Below, one piece after another: positions 17,597 through 26,183 of a DNA stretch of 64,000 nt. The notes under the pieces are model-generated. The model did no database searches. It was given only the letters and a program-made list of their open reading frames with translations, and had not been told where the DNA came from. The stretch is from Mesorhizobium sp. NZP2298. GTDB lineage: Bacteria; Pseudomonadota; Alphaproteobacteria; Rhizobiales; Rhizobiaceae. Where the stretch lies: positions 3,670,001-3,734,000 of the forward strand of contig NZ_CP033365.1 in assembly GCF_013170825.1 (NCBI RefSeq), written 5' to 3'. A program made the position numbers and the translations under genes. The first letter of the stretch is position 1; the number at the start of each line of letters is the position of its first letter.

Positions 17597-18073
17597 TCAA
17601 ATCCAGCGCCGCACCCGCTTCGCGTAGTCGCGGTATTTCTTGCCGAATTTCGCCGCCAGTATCTTTTCCTCGCCCTCGATCGCCAGTTTCTGGGTGAGGA
17701 AGGCGGCGATGAAGGCAAAGAGCAGGAACCAGGCTATCCCCGAGACAAAGGCGACGCCGATCAACAGCAGTGTATTGGCCAGATACATCGGGTTGCGGGT
17801 GACGCCGAAGGGGCCGGTCGTGACGAGATGGTCGGGCACGGCGTTGGGATTGAGCGTTGTCCTGGCCCGCATCATGGTGCGGATGGCGGTGAACCAGAGC
17901 ACGGCGACGCCGAACAATGCCACCCAGCCCGCCGCGAACAGGATGTCGCCCAGGAGATCGCCGATCCAGGGCAGGGGATAGAGCATGCCGAGGATGACGC
18001 TGATGGCGATCGCCGCGGTGTAGATAACCGGCGGCCACGGGATCACCCCGGGCTTCGGCTGGGGCTCGGTCAT
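17597..18073 (-). CDS. Isoprenylcysteine carboxyl methyltransferase family membrane protein
   Basis: 158 residues with three to four membrane helices (for example VIYTAAIAISVILGMLYPL and FLLFAFIAAFLTQ). The conserved C-terminal block is GPFGVTRNPMYLANTLLLIG, then EGEEKILAAKFGKKYRDYAKRV, as in ICMT/PEMT-like bacterial proteins that use S-adenosylmethionine at the membrane. The bacterial substrate is unknown. Its start overlaps the stop of the acyltransferase gene upstream (18070) by 4 bases, so the two are likely co-transcribed. Confidence 0.8.
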   Translation of the reverse strand: MTEPQPKPGVIPWPPVIYTAAIAISVILGMLYPLPWIGDLLGDILFAAGWVALFGVAVLWFTAIRTMMRARTTLNPNAVPDHLVTTGPFGVTRNPMYLANTLLLIGVAFVSGIAWFLLFAFIAAFLTQKLAIEGEEKILAAKFGKKYRDYAKRVRRWI

Positions 18074-19068
18074 TGCGTTCCTCCCTCATCCATCTTGTCT
18101 TCGGTCTGGGCCGTGCAGCTGCCGGCCAGATCGCCCAGATGCGCCCGGAATTCCGCAGTCTGGTCGTTGTTCTCGAGCCGATCAAGAGAGGCTTCGCCCT
18201 CGAGCGTCGTCAGCATGCAGCCGCAATAGCTCGAACAGAAGGTTGCGTTGCGCGTCTGCTCGCACGAGCGCTGGCAGGTTTTGAGGAAATTGACCTGCGG
18301 GGTTTCGACCTGGGCCGGCATCAGTTGCGAGAACAGCCACACGCAGCCGATCAGCAACGGCTGGTGGATCAGGTAGAAGGCGAGGCTGTGGCGGCCAATG
18401 AAGACCAGCGGATTGGCCCAGCGGCCGGGTTCGAGGCTCGCAAGGCGGGCTCGCATGCCGAATGCGGAGGCGAGTTTCGCCACGCCGATGCCGACAAGCA
18501 CCGCGCCGAACCATGGAAACAGGGGCACATAGTCGTTGGATCGCGGATTGATCGCCGACAGGCCGATCCACCACAGCCAGGGATGATCCAGCGCCTGGAA
18601 GCGCAAGTAGATGGGCGCCGCGATGACCAGCGCGGCAATGACAAGCGTCAGCAGCGCGGGCAGCCGCAGGAAGGCGAGGCCGAGCAGGCTGGCGAGCGCG
18701 ATCTGGTGCAGGATTCCGAAGAAGATGAAGCCGTCAGGCGTGGCAATCCGCGTGACGACCGAAATGGCGATCGCCGCTCCGGCAACCATGGCGAACCGCT
18801 TCCAGAAGCCGTTCCAGCGGATTTGCCGGCCATGGGCGAGGTACAGGCTGACGCCGACCAGGAACAGGAAGGTCGAGGCGATGCAGCGTGCGTAGATCTT
18901 CCACCAGCCGAAGGCGGTGAGGCCCGGATCGGTGTAGCCGAAGAATTCCAGGTCCCAGGTGAAATGGTAGCTCGCCATGGCCAGCAGCGCGATGCCGCGC
19001 ACGATGTCGATGGCGACGATGCGCCTGGATGGCTCCGGAACGGGTGCGGTCGGCATATGGATGGTCAT
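18070..19068 (-). CDS. Heparan-alpha-glucosaminide acetyltransferase-like (DUF1624) membrane protein with cysteine-rich tail
   Basis: 332 residues from the ATG at 19068. About seven to eight membrane helices follow RRIVAIDIVRGIALLAMASY and YHFTWDLEFFG, the DUF1624/HGSNAT signature, with the catalytic-type histidine in that loop. GRHSLAFYLIHQPLLIG ends the membrane part. The last ~75 residues are soluble and unusual: CQRSCEQ, TFCSSYCGCML and GSCTAQ, seven cysteines in all. The family acetylates or acylates sugars across membranes; the substrate here is unknown. It forms a two-gene unit with the methyltransferase. Confidence 0.8.
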   Translation of the reverse strand: MTIHMPTAPVPEPSRRIVAIDIVRGIALLAMASYHFTWDLEFFGYTDPGLTAFGWWKIYARCIASTFLFLVGVSLYLAHGRQIRWNGFWKRFAMVAGAAIAISVVTRIATPDGFIFFGILHQIALASLLGLAFLRLPALLTLVIAALVIAAPIYLRFQALDHPWLWWIGLSAINPRSNDYVPLFPWFGAVLVGIGVAKLASAFGMRARLASLEPGRWANPLVFIGRHSLAFYLIHQPLLIGCVWLFSQLMPAQVETPQVNFLKTCQRSCEQTRNATFCSSYCGCMLTTLEGEASLDRLENNDQTAEFRAHLGDLAGSCTAQTEDKMDEGGTQ

Positions 19069-19275
19069 GGTCTCGCGATCTGATTCAGCCCGCCTGAGGA
19101 CTATCACGGTTGGACGGGACAGAAGAAGGCCAGGGGGTGGATCAAGCGACGCTTTAGGCCAGAGCCGGGAAGCCTTTGACCGGCTTCGCTTTTGGCCGGT
19201 AACGGGTCGGTTTCCTCTTAATCGCCCGGGAATGGCCAGGGCAGATTTGGCTGGTGATTCTGCTTTGGGGAAGCA

Positions 19276-20475
19276 ATGTCCACCCATGTGCGCCATCCGA
19301 TCTGGCTCCCGGCCCTCAAGGCCGCGGATGCGCGCACCTTCGCCTCGCTCTACGCGGTGGAGTCCTTTGCCCGCGCCACGGTGTCGAGCGTCATCCCGAT
19401 CCAGGCCTACGAGATCCTGCACAACGAGCAGATCGTCTCGATCCTCTACACCATCGTGGCGCTGCTCGGCCTGTCAGTGACCTTGTTCATGCCGATGCTG
19501 ATCCGCCGCTTTGCTAGGCGCTGGGTCTACACGGCGGGCGCCTGCCTGCTTGCCATCGGCTCGCTGTTCTTCGTCACCCATACGCTTGCCGGGCAACTGG
19601 CCGGGATGTTGTGCCGGGTGATGGGCGCGAGCGCTTTGTCGATCACCCTCAATCTCTACATCATGGACCACATCCGCAAGACCGACTTCATGCAGGCCGA
19701 ATCGCTGCGCATGGCGTGGTCGATGTTCGCCTGGACCGGCGGGCCGACGCTCGGCATCTTCCTCTATACACGCTTCGGCATCTACGCGGCGCATGGAGCG
19801 GTGGCGGTGTTCGCGCTGGCCTTGCTGGCGTTGTTCTGGACCTATCGGCTGGGCGACAACCAGTCGATCCGGCCCGGCAAGACCCGGCCGGCCAATCCGC
19901 TCGCCAATATCGGCCGCTTCATCGCGCAGCCCAGATTGAGGCTTGCCTGGCTGATCGCCTTTGGCCGCTCCTGCTTCTGGACGACGTTCTTCGTCTATGG
20001 GCCGCTGTTCATGGTGATCACCGGCCAGGGCGAGCTGGCCGGCGGCCTCTTGGTCTCCGCCGGCAATGCGCTGCTGTTCATGGCCATCTTCTGGGGCAAG
20101 GCCGGAAAACGCTTTGGCGGTCGCATGACCATGACCTTTGCCTATTTCGCCATGTCGGCAACGCTTATGGCGGCAGGCGCGGTGGGCGAGAGCGTGCCGC
20201 TGCTCACCGGCGCCTTCCTGTTGTGCGGCGCCTTCTTCACCATCGCGCTCGACGCCTTGGGTTCGACCGCCTTCATGCGTTCGGTACGATCTTATGAACG
20301 GCCGCAGATGGCTGCGGTCTACCGCACCTATCTCGATTTTTCCGAACTGACGCCGCCTCTGGTCTATTCAGTGGTGCTGGCTTTCTTCGGGCTGGGTTCG
20401 GTGTTCGTCACGCTCGGCCTGCTGGCGGCGGCGTGCGGCTTCGTGACCTGGCGCTATCTGCCGAAGTCACTGTGA
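19276..20475 (+). CDS. MFS transporter
   Basis: 399 residues with about 12 predicted membrane helices, beginning WLPALKAADARTFASLYAVE. Charged loops typical of the major facilitator superfamily include RRFARRWVY after helix 2 and GKAGKRFGGRMTM in the middle loop. No substrate-specific motif is recognised; efflux or sugar-type carriers are both possible. It stands alone and converges on the Rieske oxygenase with 3 bases between stops. The 19069-19275 gap holds divergent promoters but no further gene. Confidence 0.8.
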   Translation: MSTHVRHPIWLPALKAADARTFASLYAVESFARATVSSVIPIQAYEILHNEQIVSILYTIVALLGLSVTLFMPMLIRRFARRWVYTAGACLLAIGSLFFVTHTLAGQLAGMLCRVMGASALSITLNLYIMDHIRKTDFMQAESLRMAWSMFAWTGGPTLGIFLYTRFGIYAAHGAVAVFALALLALFWTYRLGDNQSIRPGKTRPANPLANIGRFIAQPRLRLAWLIAFGRSCFWTTFFVYGPLFMVITGQGELAGGLLVSAGNALLFMAIFWGKAGKRFGGRMTMTFAYFAMSATLMAAGAVGESVPLLTGAFLLCGAFFTIALDALGSTAFMRSVRSYERPQMAAVYRTYLDFSELTPPLVYSVVLAFFGLGSVFVTLGLLAAACGFVTWRYLPKSL

Positions 20476-20478
20476 GGA

Positions 20479-21648
20479 TCACGGCGAAAGCGTTGCGTGG
20501 TGTTCGCGCACCCAGTTGTGGAAGCGGTGCAGTTCATATTCCTCGGGCATCAGCACGCCGGCGGCGTGCCGCATCGAGCGCAGGCCTCTCTGGTTGACCT
20601 CGCAGATCGCCGCATCCTCCTCCAGCACCTGTGTGCCGAAGGCGATGATGTTGTCGATGTCGGTCGCGGCCAGCGCTTCGGGCGCGAACAGCCATTCGGA
20701 GACAAGTTCCGTCTGTTCCGGCCCGAGCGGCACCAGCCGAACGGTCCTGACATAGTCGACATGGCCGACGATGAACATCGAGGGCAGGCTGGTGGCGTAG
20801 GTCTGGCCGGCGGCGCGTTCGGCTGGTGTCAATCCCGAGAAGACCGGCCCATGGGTCTTGCCGTCGCTCGACCAGGTTTCGGCGCCCGCCCGCAGACCAC
20901 CGGAAAACTCCGGCGCGTCATTGTCGGCGTGGCGGGTCCATTCGGGGTCGTCATGCCGGCTCATCAGGCCGCGGCCATAGATCGGCACCAGCCGCGACAG
21001 GTCCTTGTGGACGCCCGGACAATGCAGGCACTCGTTGAAGTTCTCCCAAAAGATCTTCCAGTTGCAGTGCATCACCTTGCGCAGCACATGGCCTGCCACC
21101 AGCGTTTCCAGAGGCCAGTTGCCGAGATTGCCGGAGGCCGGGTCGAAGGATGCCTGCGCGGAGCCCGCCGCGTCCTCCTGCAAATTGATGAACACGAAGC
21201 CGCGCCATACCGAAAGTGCGACGCGATGGAGCGGATGGTCGGCCTTGTCGAAGCCGTCCGGCAATGATTTCGACGGCACGCGCACGAGGTCGCCGCGCAG
21301 CGAATAAGACCAGGCATGATAGGGGCAGGTGATCAGCCGCGCCTTCAGCCGGCCCTCGCTCTCCTGGCAAAGTTGGGAGCCGCGATGCCGGCACGTGTTG
21401 TGGAAGGCCCGTAACGCGCCGGTGTCGTCGCGCAGCACGATGATGTCCTGCGTGCCGATGCGGAATCGGCGAAAGGCCAGCGGTTGGGCCAGATCGGCCT
21501 CGCGGCAGACCAGCAGCCAGTTCTTGTACCAGATGGCATCGAGGTCCAGTTGATAGGCCGCTGCATCCCAATAGGCCGATGAGGGCAGGGTGGGTTCGGT
21601 TTGGGTCAGGCCGTTATAGGGATGGCGCTCGCTGGCAATTGGCTGCAT
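20479..21648 (-). CDS. Rieske non-haem iron oxygenase alpha subunit (glycine-betaine or related N-demethylase type)
   Basis: 389 residues. The Rieske 2Fe-2S ligands are in CRHRGSQLC and LITCPYHAWSY (CxH and CxxH). The mononuclear iron site is NFNECLHCPGVHKDLSRL, a form shared with choline monooxygenase, GbcA-type glycine-betaine demethylase, stachydrine and carnitine oxygenases. Expected reaction: oxidative N-demethylation of a quaternary amine with electrons from a partner reductase. No reductase gene is adjacent. Other genes in the window for dimethylglycine- and sarcosine-type substrates support the betaine idea, but the exact substrate is inference. Confidence 0.82.
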   Translation of the reverse strand: MQPIASERHPYNGLTQTEPTLPSSAYWDAAAYQLDLDAIWYKNWLLVCREADLAQPLAFRRFRIGTQDIIVLRDDTGALRAFHNTCRHRGSQLCQESEGRLKARLITCPYHAWSYSLRGDLVRVPSKSLPDGFDKADHPLHRVALSVWRGFVFINLQEDAAGSAQASFDPASGNLGNWPLETLVAGHVLRKVMHCNWKIFWENFNECLHCPGVHKDLSRLVPIYGRGLMSRHDDPEWTRHADNDAPEFSGGLRAGAETWSSDGKTHGPVFSGLTPAERAAGQTYATSLPSMFIVGHVDYVRTVRLVPLGPEQTELVSEWLFAPEALAATDIDNIIAFGTQVLEEDAAICEVNQRGLRSMRHAAGVLMPEEYELHRFHNWVREHHATLSP

Positions 21649-21804
21649 GGCTGGCTTCCTGTGAAGAGGCCAGCCGACACCCGGCCAGCATAATTGTCAA
21701 TTGTGGTGCCGATGACGGCGGATGTGGGCGGCATGGCGTAATCGCGCTGGTTACCGGCGGAATTTGGTTTGCCGGAGGCGATGATTCTGCCTATAGTCGC
21801 CGAT

Positions 21805-21990
21805 GTCGTCGGTTCCATTTTGGAGCCAAGAGGGAATGCGGTGCGGGCTGACTTGTTGCCCAATGCCGTTGCTGCCCCCGCAACTGTATGCGGTAGTCCT
21901 CTCCATATGCCACTGAAGATTTGTCTTCGGGAAGGTGGGGAAGGGCGCTGATCCGTGAGCCAGGAGACCTGCCGGCGACAGGAAACTGAC
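21805..21990 (+). ncRNA. Cobalamin riboswitch
   Basis: The leader of cbtB contains the class landmarks in order: GGTTCC near 21811, AGAGGGAATGCGGTGCGGGC, GCTGCCCCCGCAACTGTA, CCACTGAAG with CGGGAAGG, and the B12 box GCCAGGAGACCTGCC (21959-21973). The cbtB ATG follows at 22027 after GGAGGGTGAAAGGA, so B12 binding probably hides the ribosome-binding site and lowers cobalt uptake and cobalamin gene expression. End points are approximate. Confidence 0.93.
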
Positions 21991-22026
21991 TTCGATGCCC
22001 TCGGGTGGAGGGTGAAAGGACAAGAC

Positions 22027-22206
22027 ATGACTACCGCTTCCGTCTCTCTCGGCGCCTCCGTTTCCTCGCAGTCGCGCTTCATGCAGCTGGCGCTCGCCGC
22101 GCTGCTCGGCACCTTCATCATCGGCTTCGTCGGCTTCTCGCATATCGATGCGGTCCACAATGCCGGTCATGACAACCGGCATTCGATGGCGTTTCCCTGC
22201 CACTGA
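22027..22206 (+). CDS. cbtB: Cobalt transporter subunit CbtB
   Basis: 59 residues with one membrane helix (LALAALLGTFIIGFVGFSHI) and the histidine-rich C-terminus HNAGHDNRHSMAFPCH, which is the CbtB metal-binding signature. It works with CbtA in B12-controlled cobalt uptake. The start ATG 22027 lies directly behind the riboswitch and a purine-rich ribosome-binding site. cbtA starts 15 bases later. Confidence 0.92.
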   Translation: MTTASVSLGASVSSQSRFMQLALAALLGTFIIGFVGFSHIDAVHNAGHDNRHSMAFPCH

Positions 22207-22221
22207 CGAGGATCTGACATC

Positions 22222-23028
22222 ATGAATCTGTTTCGCAACGTCGTGTTCATCGCGGCGATCGCAGGGCTCGTGGCCGGCGTCGTTCTCGCCTGCATGCAGG
22301 CCTATGCCACCGTGCCGCTGATCCTCAAGGCGGAAGTCTACGAACAGGCCGAAGGCGGCCATAGCCATGACCATGCCACGGCGCCGGCTGATGCCGCCAG
22401 CGGCAACGCAATGAGTTCCGCCGCGCCAGCATCGAATGCCATGAGCGCTGCCACCCCGGCTCCGGCCGCAGCGGCTGTTCCGGCCGAGGACGAGGGCTGG
22501 GCGCCTGCCGACGGCTTCGAACGTTTTGCCTTCAACGTGGTGTCCAACGTCGTTACCGGCATCGGCTTCGCGCTGATCCTGGTCGCTGTTTCGGAATTCG
22601 CCGGAGGCATCGGCAATTGGCGCCAGGGCGTGTTCTGGGGCCTGGCCGGCTTTGCCGTTTTCACGCTGGCGCCCGGCCTCGGCCTGCCGCCGGAACTGCC
22701 GGCCATGCCGGCGGCCGACCTCACGCAGCGCCAGATCTGGTGGGTGGCAACGGTGGTCGCGACCGCCATCGGGCTTGGCCTGATCGCGTTCCGCAAGTCG
22801 TTGCCGCTTGCCATCCTTGCCGTGCTGCTGATCGTGGCGCCGCACATCGTCGGCGCGCCGCAGCCCGATAGCTTCGAGACACCGATCCCGGAAGGCCTGC
22901 ACCACCAGTTCGTGGTGGCGGTGACGCTGACCAATCTGGTGTTCTGGCTGATGCTTGGCGCCGTCGTCGGCGTGGTGCGCGGACGCTTCACCGGCACCGC
23001 GACCAGCCTGCGCGACAGCTTTGCCTGA
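22222..23028 (+). CDS. cbtA: Cobalt transporter subunit CbtA
   Basis: 268 residues with about five to six membrane helices. The first helix (NVVFIAAIAGLVAGVVLAC) is followed by a histidine-rich segment GGHSHDHATAP and a low-complexity alanine/proline linker (about residues 55-90), then helices such as FNVVSNVVTGIGFALILVA. This is the CbtA family (predicted cobalt transporter). It is co-transcribed with cbtB under the cobalamin riboswitch; its stop overlaps the proposed TTG start of cobU. Confidence 0.9.
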   Translation: MNLFRNVVFIAAIAGLVAGVVLACMQAYATVPLILKAEVYEQAEGGHSHDHATAPADAASGNAMSSAAPASNAMSAATPAPAAAAVPAEDEGWAPADGFERFAFNVVSNVVTGIGFALILVAVSEFAGGIGNWRQGVFWGLAGFAVFTLAPGLGLPPELPAMPAADLTQRQIWWVATVVATAIGLGLIAFRKSLPLAILAVLLIVAPHIVGAPQPDSFETPIPEGLHHQFVVAVTLTNLVFWLMLGAVVGVVRGRFTGTATSLRDSFA

Positions 23029-23536
23029 TCGCGGCAAGCTGAGCTTCATCATTGGTGGTGCGCGCTCGGGAAAGAGCGCGCACGCCGAAACCCTGGCGAC
23101 GGCGTTGCCCTCGCCATGGGCCTATATCGCCACCGCGCAAGCCTATGACGACGAGATGCGCGAGCGCATAGCGCTGCATCGGGCGCGGCGCGGCGCGGGC
23201 TGGACGACTATCGATGCGCCGCTCGACCTCGCCGGCGCGCTCGAGGCCTTGCCCGATAGCCACCCGGTGCTGGTCGACTGCCTGACGCTGTGGCTGACCA
23301 ATCACTTGCTGGCAGACCATGACCTTGGGTTTGAGTGCCGGCGGCTGGCGGATGTGTTGTCGCGACCTCGCGGGCCGTGGTTCGTGGTATCCAACGAAGT
23401 CGGGCAAGGCATCGTGCCGGACAATGCGCTGTCGCGCCGCTTTCGTGATGAGGCCGGTCGACTCAACCAGCAGATCGCGGCGATCGCCGATACGGTGCTG
23501 CTGATGGTGGCGGGGCTGCCACTCAAGGTGAAATGA
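23021..23536 (+). CDS. cobU: Adenosylcobinamide kinase / adenosylcobinamide-phosphate guanylyltransferase
   Basis: Also called cobP. It phosphorylates and then GMP-caps adenosylcobinamide late in cobalamin synthesis. The P-loop is IIGGARSGKSAHAE, with the family features TAQAYDDEMRERIALHRARR (guanylylated histidine in the HRxRR segment), LVDCLTLWLTN and VSNEVGQGIVPDNALSRRFRD. No ATG or GTG is well placed; the TTG at 23021 gives 171 residues, the family length, and overlaps the cbtA stop by 8 bases. The longer frame from 22955 would be translated cbtA sequence. Confidence 0.88.
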   Translation: MPDRGKLSFIIGGARSGKSAHAETLATALPSPWAYIATAQAYDDEMRERIALHRARRGAGWTTIDAPLDLAGALEALPDSHPVLVDCLTLWLTNHLLADHDLGFECRRLADVLSRPRGPWFVVSNEVGQGIVPDNALSRRFRDEAGRLNQQIAAIADTVLLMVAGLPLKVK

Positions 23537-23537
23537 G

Positions 23538-24167
23538 ATGACCGATATCGACGGCAAGACCACCGAAGACCGGGACGAAGAGCGCCACCGCGCCAAGATG
23601 GCCAAGCGCAAGGCGGTGCAGGACGCCGAGGTGGCGGCCAAGACGATCGAGAAGGGCCTGCTGATCGTCAACACCGGCCCGGGCAAGGGCAAGACGACAG
23701 CAGCGTTCGGTTTGGCGCTCCGCATGCTCGGCTATGGGAAGCGCGTCGGCGTCGTCCAGTTCATCAAGGGCAAGTGGCACACGGGCGAGAAGGATGCTTT
23801 CGCAACCTTCGGCGACCGCGTCGTCTGGCACGCGATGGGCGAGGGCTTCACCTGGGAGACGCAGGATCTGAAACGCGATATCGCCGCTGCCGAAGCCGCC
23901 TGGGCCAAGGCGCTGGAGTTGATGGCCGATCCGTCCATCAGCCTTGTCGTGCTCGACGAGCTCAATATCGCATTGCGCTACGACTATCTCGATCTCGACA
24001 AGGTGGTCGCAGCGCTGAAAGCGCGTCGCGAGGGACTGCATGTCGTCGTCACTGGCCGCAACGCCAAGCCGGCACTGGTCGAAGCGGCCGACCTGGTCAC
24101 CGAAATGGCCGTGACCAAGCACCACTTTTCGGCAGGCGTGAAAGCCCAGCAGGGGATCGAGTTCTAG
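23538..24167 (+). CDS. cobO: Cob(I)yrinic acid a,c-diamide adenosyltransferase
   Basis: 209-residue CobO/BtuR/CobA-type corrinoid adenosyltransferase that adds the upper 5'-deoxyadenosyl ligand from ATP. The P-loop is NTGPGKGKTTAAFGLALRML, the Walker-B-like strand LVVLDELNIALRYDYLDLD, and the C-terminus HFSAGVKAQQGIEF is diagnostic of the family. It starts 1 base after cobU and overlaps cobD (opposite strand) at the 3' end by 4 bases, a tail-to-tail junction. Confidence 0.94.
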   Translation: MTDIDGKTTEDRDEERHRAKMAKRKAVQDAEVAAKTIEKGLLIVNTGPGKGKTTAAFGLALRMLGYGKRVGVVQFIKGKWHTGEKDAFATFGDRVVWHAMGEGFTWETQDLKRDIAAAEAAWAKALELMADPSISLVVLDELNIALRYDYLDLDKVVAALKARREGLHVVVTGRNAKPALVEAADLVTEMAVTKHHFSAGVKAQQGIEF

Positions 24168-25138
24168 AACGCCAGAACCGCGACAACCGAGACCAAGCCG
24201 AACAGCGCGATCAGCAGATAGTCAGCGACGCGGTAGAGTTTCAGCGCCCGCCTGATGTCGCCGCTGTCGACGTCGCGGCGGCCGCCTTCACCCATGAAGA
24301 CATCATCGACCAGCACGCCGCCATAGCTGCGCGGCCCGGCCAGTGCCAGACCGAGCGCGCCGGCCATGGCCGCTTCCGGCCAGCCGGCGTTGGGCGAGCG
24401 ATGTTTTTTCGCGTCGCGCCACACCGCGTGCCAGGCGCTGCGGGGATCGGCGTCCCTGACCAGGAAAGCCGCCAGCACGATCAGCAGCGCCGTCAGCCGA
24501 GAGGCCGGCAGGTTGATCCAGTCGTCGAAGCGCGCCGCCGCCCAGCCGAAGGCCTCGTGGCGCGGGGTGCGGTGGCCGATCATCGAATCGGCGGTGTTGG
24601 CGGCCTTGTAGGCGGCGCCGCCGGCCAGCCCGCCGACACCGGTCCAGAAGGCGGGAGCGACGATCCCGTCGGAAAAATTCTCCGCCAGGCTTTCGATCGC
24701 CGCACGGCAGACGGCGGCGCGGTCGAGCGCTTCGGGATCACGGCCAACGATTCGCGAGACGGCGACACGGCCCATGGCCAGCCCGCCTGTATCGAGCGCG
24801 TCGGCGACGGATTCGACATGTTCGTAAAGGCTCTTCTGCGACAGAAGCGATGTCGCCAGAAGGGCGGCAACGATCAGTCCCAGGGGAACGAACCAGAGCA
24901 GGACAAGCTGTACGCAAAGGCCGATCGCCGCCGGCACCAGCACGATGACCAGAAGTGCCTGGACACCGCGTTGGCGACGTAGTGCGTCGGGATCAGTGGC
25001 GCGGTTGAGCCTGCGATCGAGAAAGGATATCAGCCTGCCGAACCACGTCACCGGATGGCCGATGGCGCGAAAGAGCCAATCCGGGTAACCGAGGGCGAAT
25101 TCGACGGCCAATGACAGGAAAGCGATCAGGACTGACAT
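24164..25138 (-). CDS. cobD: Adenosylcobinamide-phosphate synthase CobD/CbiB
   Basis: Inner-membrane enzyme that attaches the aminopropanol (phosphate) arm to adenosylcobyric acid. 324 residues from the ATG at 25138 (MSVLIAFLSLAVEFALGYPD). CbiB markers are GHPVTWFGRLISFLD, VESLAENFSDG-like AAIESLAENFSDGIVAPAFW, YKAANTADSMIGHR and SPNAGWPEAAMAGALG. The longer frame to 25243 overlaps cobC on the other strand and is rejected. Its start codon overlaps that of cobC head-on within a CATG. Confidence 0.92.
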   Translation of the reverse strand: MSVLIAFLSLAVEFALGYPDWLFRAIGHPVTWFGRLISFLDRRLNRATDPDALRRQRGVQALLVIVLVPAAIGLCVQLVLLWFVPLGLIVAALLATSLLSQKSLYEHVESVADALDTGGLAMGRVAVSRIVGRDPEALDRAAVCRAAIESLAENFSDGIVAPAFWTGVGGLAGGAAYKAANTADSMIGHRTPRHEAFGWAAARFDDWINLPASRLTALLIVLAAFLVRDADPRSAWHAVWRDAKKHRSPNAGWPEAAMAGALGLALAGPRSYGGVLVDDVFMGEGGRRDVDSGDIRRALKLYRVADYLLIALFGLVSVVAVLAF

Positions 25139-26183
25139 GAAGCTTCTTGAAGGAGCGGTGGACCATGGTGGAAGTCTCGGCCGGGCGAGGGTGCTTTTCC
25201 CCAACGCCGTATTGCCTTTCGTCGACCTCTCTACCGGTATCAATCCGCACTCCTACCCGCTTTTCGACCTGCCCGCCACCTCGCTGTGGCGATTGCCGGA
25301 AGCCGGGCGAGCGCGTGAGCTGACAGAGATAGCGGCCAGAACCTACGGCGCGCCGTCGCCAGCCAACGTCGTCGCGGCGCCCGGCACGCAGATCCTGTTG
25401 CCGCGCGTGGCGTCGCGGGTCAGGCCTGGCAAGGCGTTGGTGCTGGGGCCGACCTATGCCGAACATGCGCGTGCCGCCGCGATCGCCGGTCACGAGGTGA
25501 GCGAAGTCAGCGATTTCGCGGCGCTGGCGCAGGCTGACCTTGCCGTCATCGTCAATCCCAACAATCCCGACGGTCGCGTGATCGAGCGCGACCGGCTGCT
25601 GGCGCTGGCCGCCGGGCTGCGTGCAAAAGGCGGGCTGCTGGTCGTCGACGAAGCGTTCATGGATGTCGGCCCGCGCCAGCACAGCCTCGCCGGTGACGTC
25701 GATCAAGGCGGCATCGTCGTGCTGCGCTCGTTCGGCAAGTTCTTCGGCCTGGCCGGCCTGCGGCTCGGCTTCGCGCTTTCGGATGCAGCGACGGTGGAAT
25801 CTCTGGAATCGCAATTCGGGCCATGGGCTGTTGCCGGCCCGGCGCTGGAATACGGCATCCGCGCGCTTGCCGATATCGGTTGGCAGGAAACGATGCGGGG
25901 CTCCCTGGCGGACGCGGCGGCGCGGCTGGACACATTGTTCGATCGTTTCGGCGTGCCTGTCGTGGGCGGCACCACGTTGTTCCGCTATCTCAGCCTGCCG
26001 GATGCCGCTGGCCTGTTTTCAGCGCTTGGCGAGCGTGGCGTCCTGCTTCGGCATTTCTCCAGCCGGCCGCATGTCCTGCGCGCCGGCCTGCCGGGGAGTC
26101 AGGAGGAATGGCTGCGGCTCGAATCGGCCCTTGCCGGTTGGGCGACGCGGCACGAGGATCGATCAAAGGGTTCAACACCATGA
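25137..26183 (+). CDS. cobC: Threonine-phosphate decarboxylase / cobyric-acid aminotransferase-like CobC
   Basis: PLP fold-I enzyme giving (R)-1-amino-2-propanol phosphate for the cobalamin side chain. VDLSTGINPHSYPLF at the N-terminus, IVNPNNPDGRVIERD, VVDEAFMDVGP and the Schiff-base lysine in LRSFGKFFGLAGLRLGF are visible. The ATG at 25137 has AGGA five bases upstream; a GTG at 25158 preceded by AAGGAG gives a product more like family starts (DHGGSLGRA) but with very tight spacing. Length is 348 or 341 residues. The stop overlaps the phosphatase start (ATGA). Confidence 0.9.
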   Translation: MKLLEGAVDHGGSLGRARVLFPNAVLPFVDLSTGINPHSYPLFDLPATSLWRLPEAGRARELTEIAARTYGAPSPANVVAAPGTQILLPRVASRVRPGKALVLGPTYAEHARAAAIAGHEVSEVSDFAALAQADLAVIVNPNNPDGRVIERDRLLALAAGLRAKGGLLVVDEAFMDVGPRQHSLAGDVDQGGIVVLRSFGKFFGLAGLRLGFALSDAATVESLESQFGPWAVAGPALEYGIRALADIGWQETMRGSLADAAARLDTLFDRFGVPVVGGTTLFRYLSLPDAAGLFSALGERGVLLRHFSSRPHVLRAGLPGSQEEWLRLESALAGWATRHEDRSKGSTP

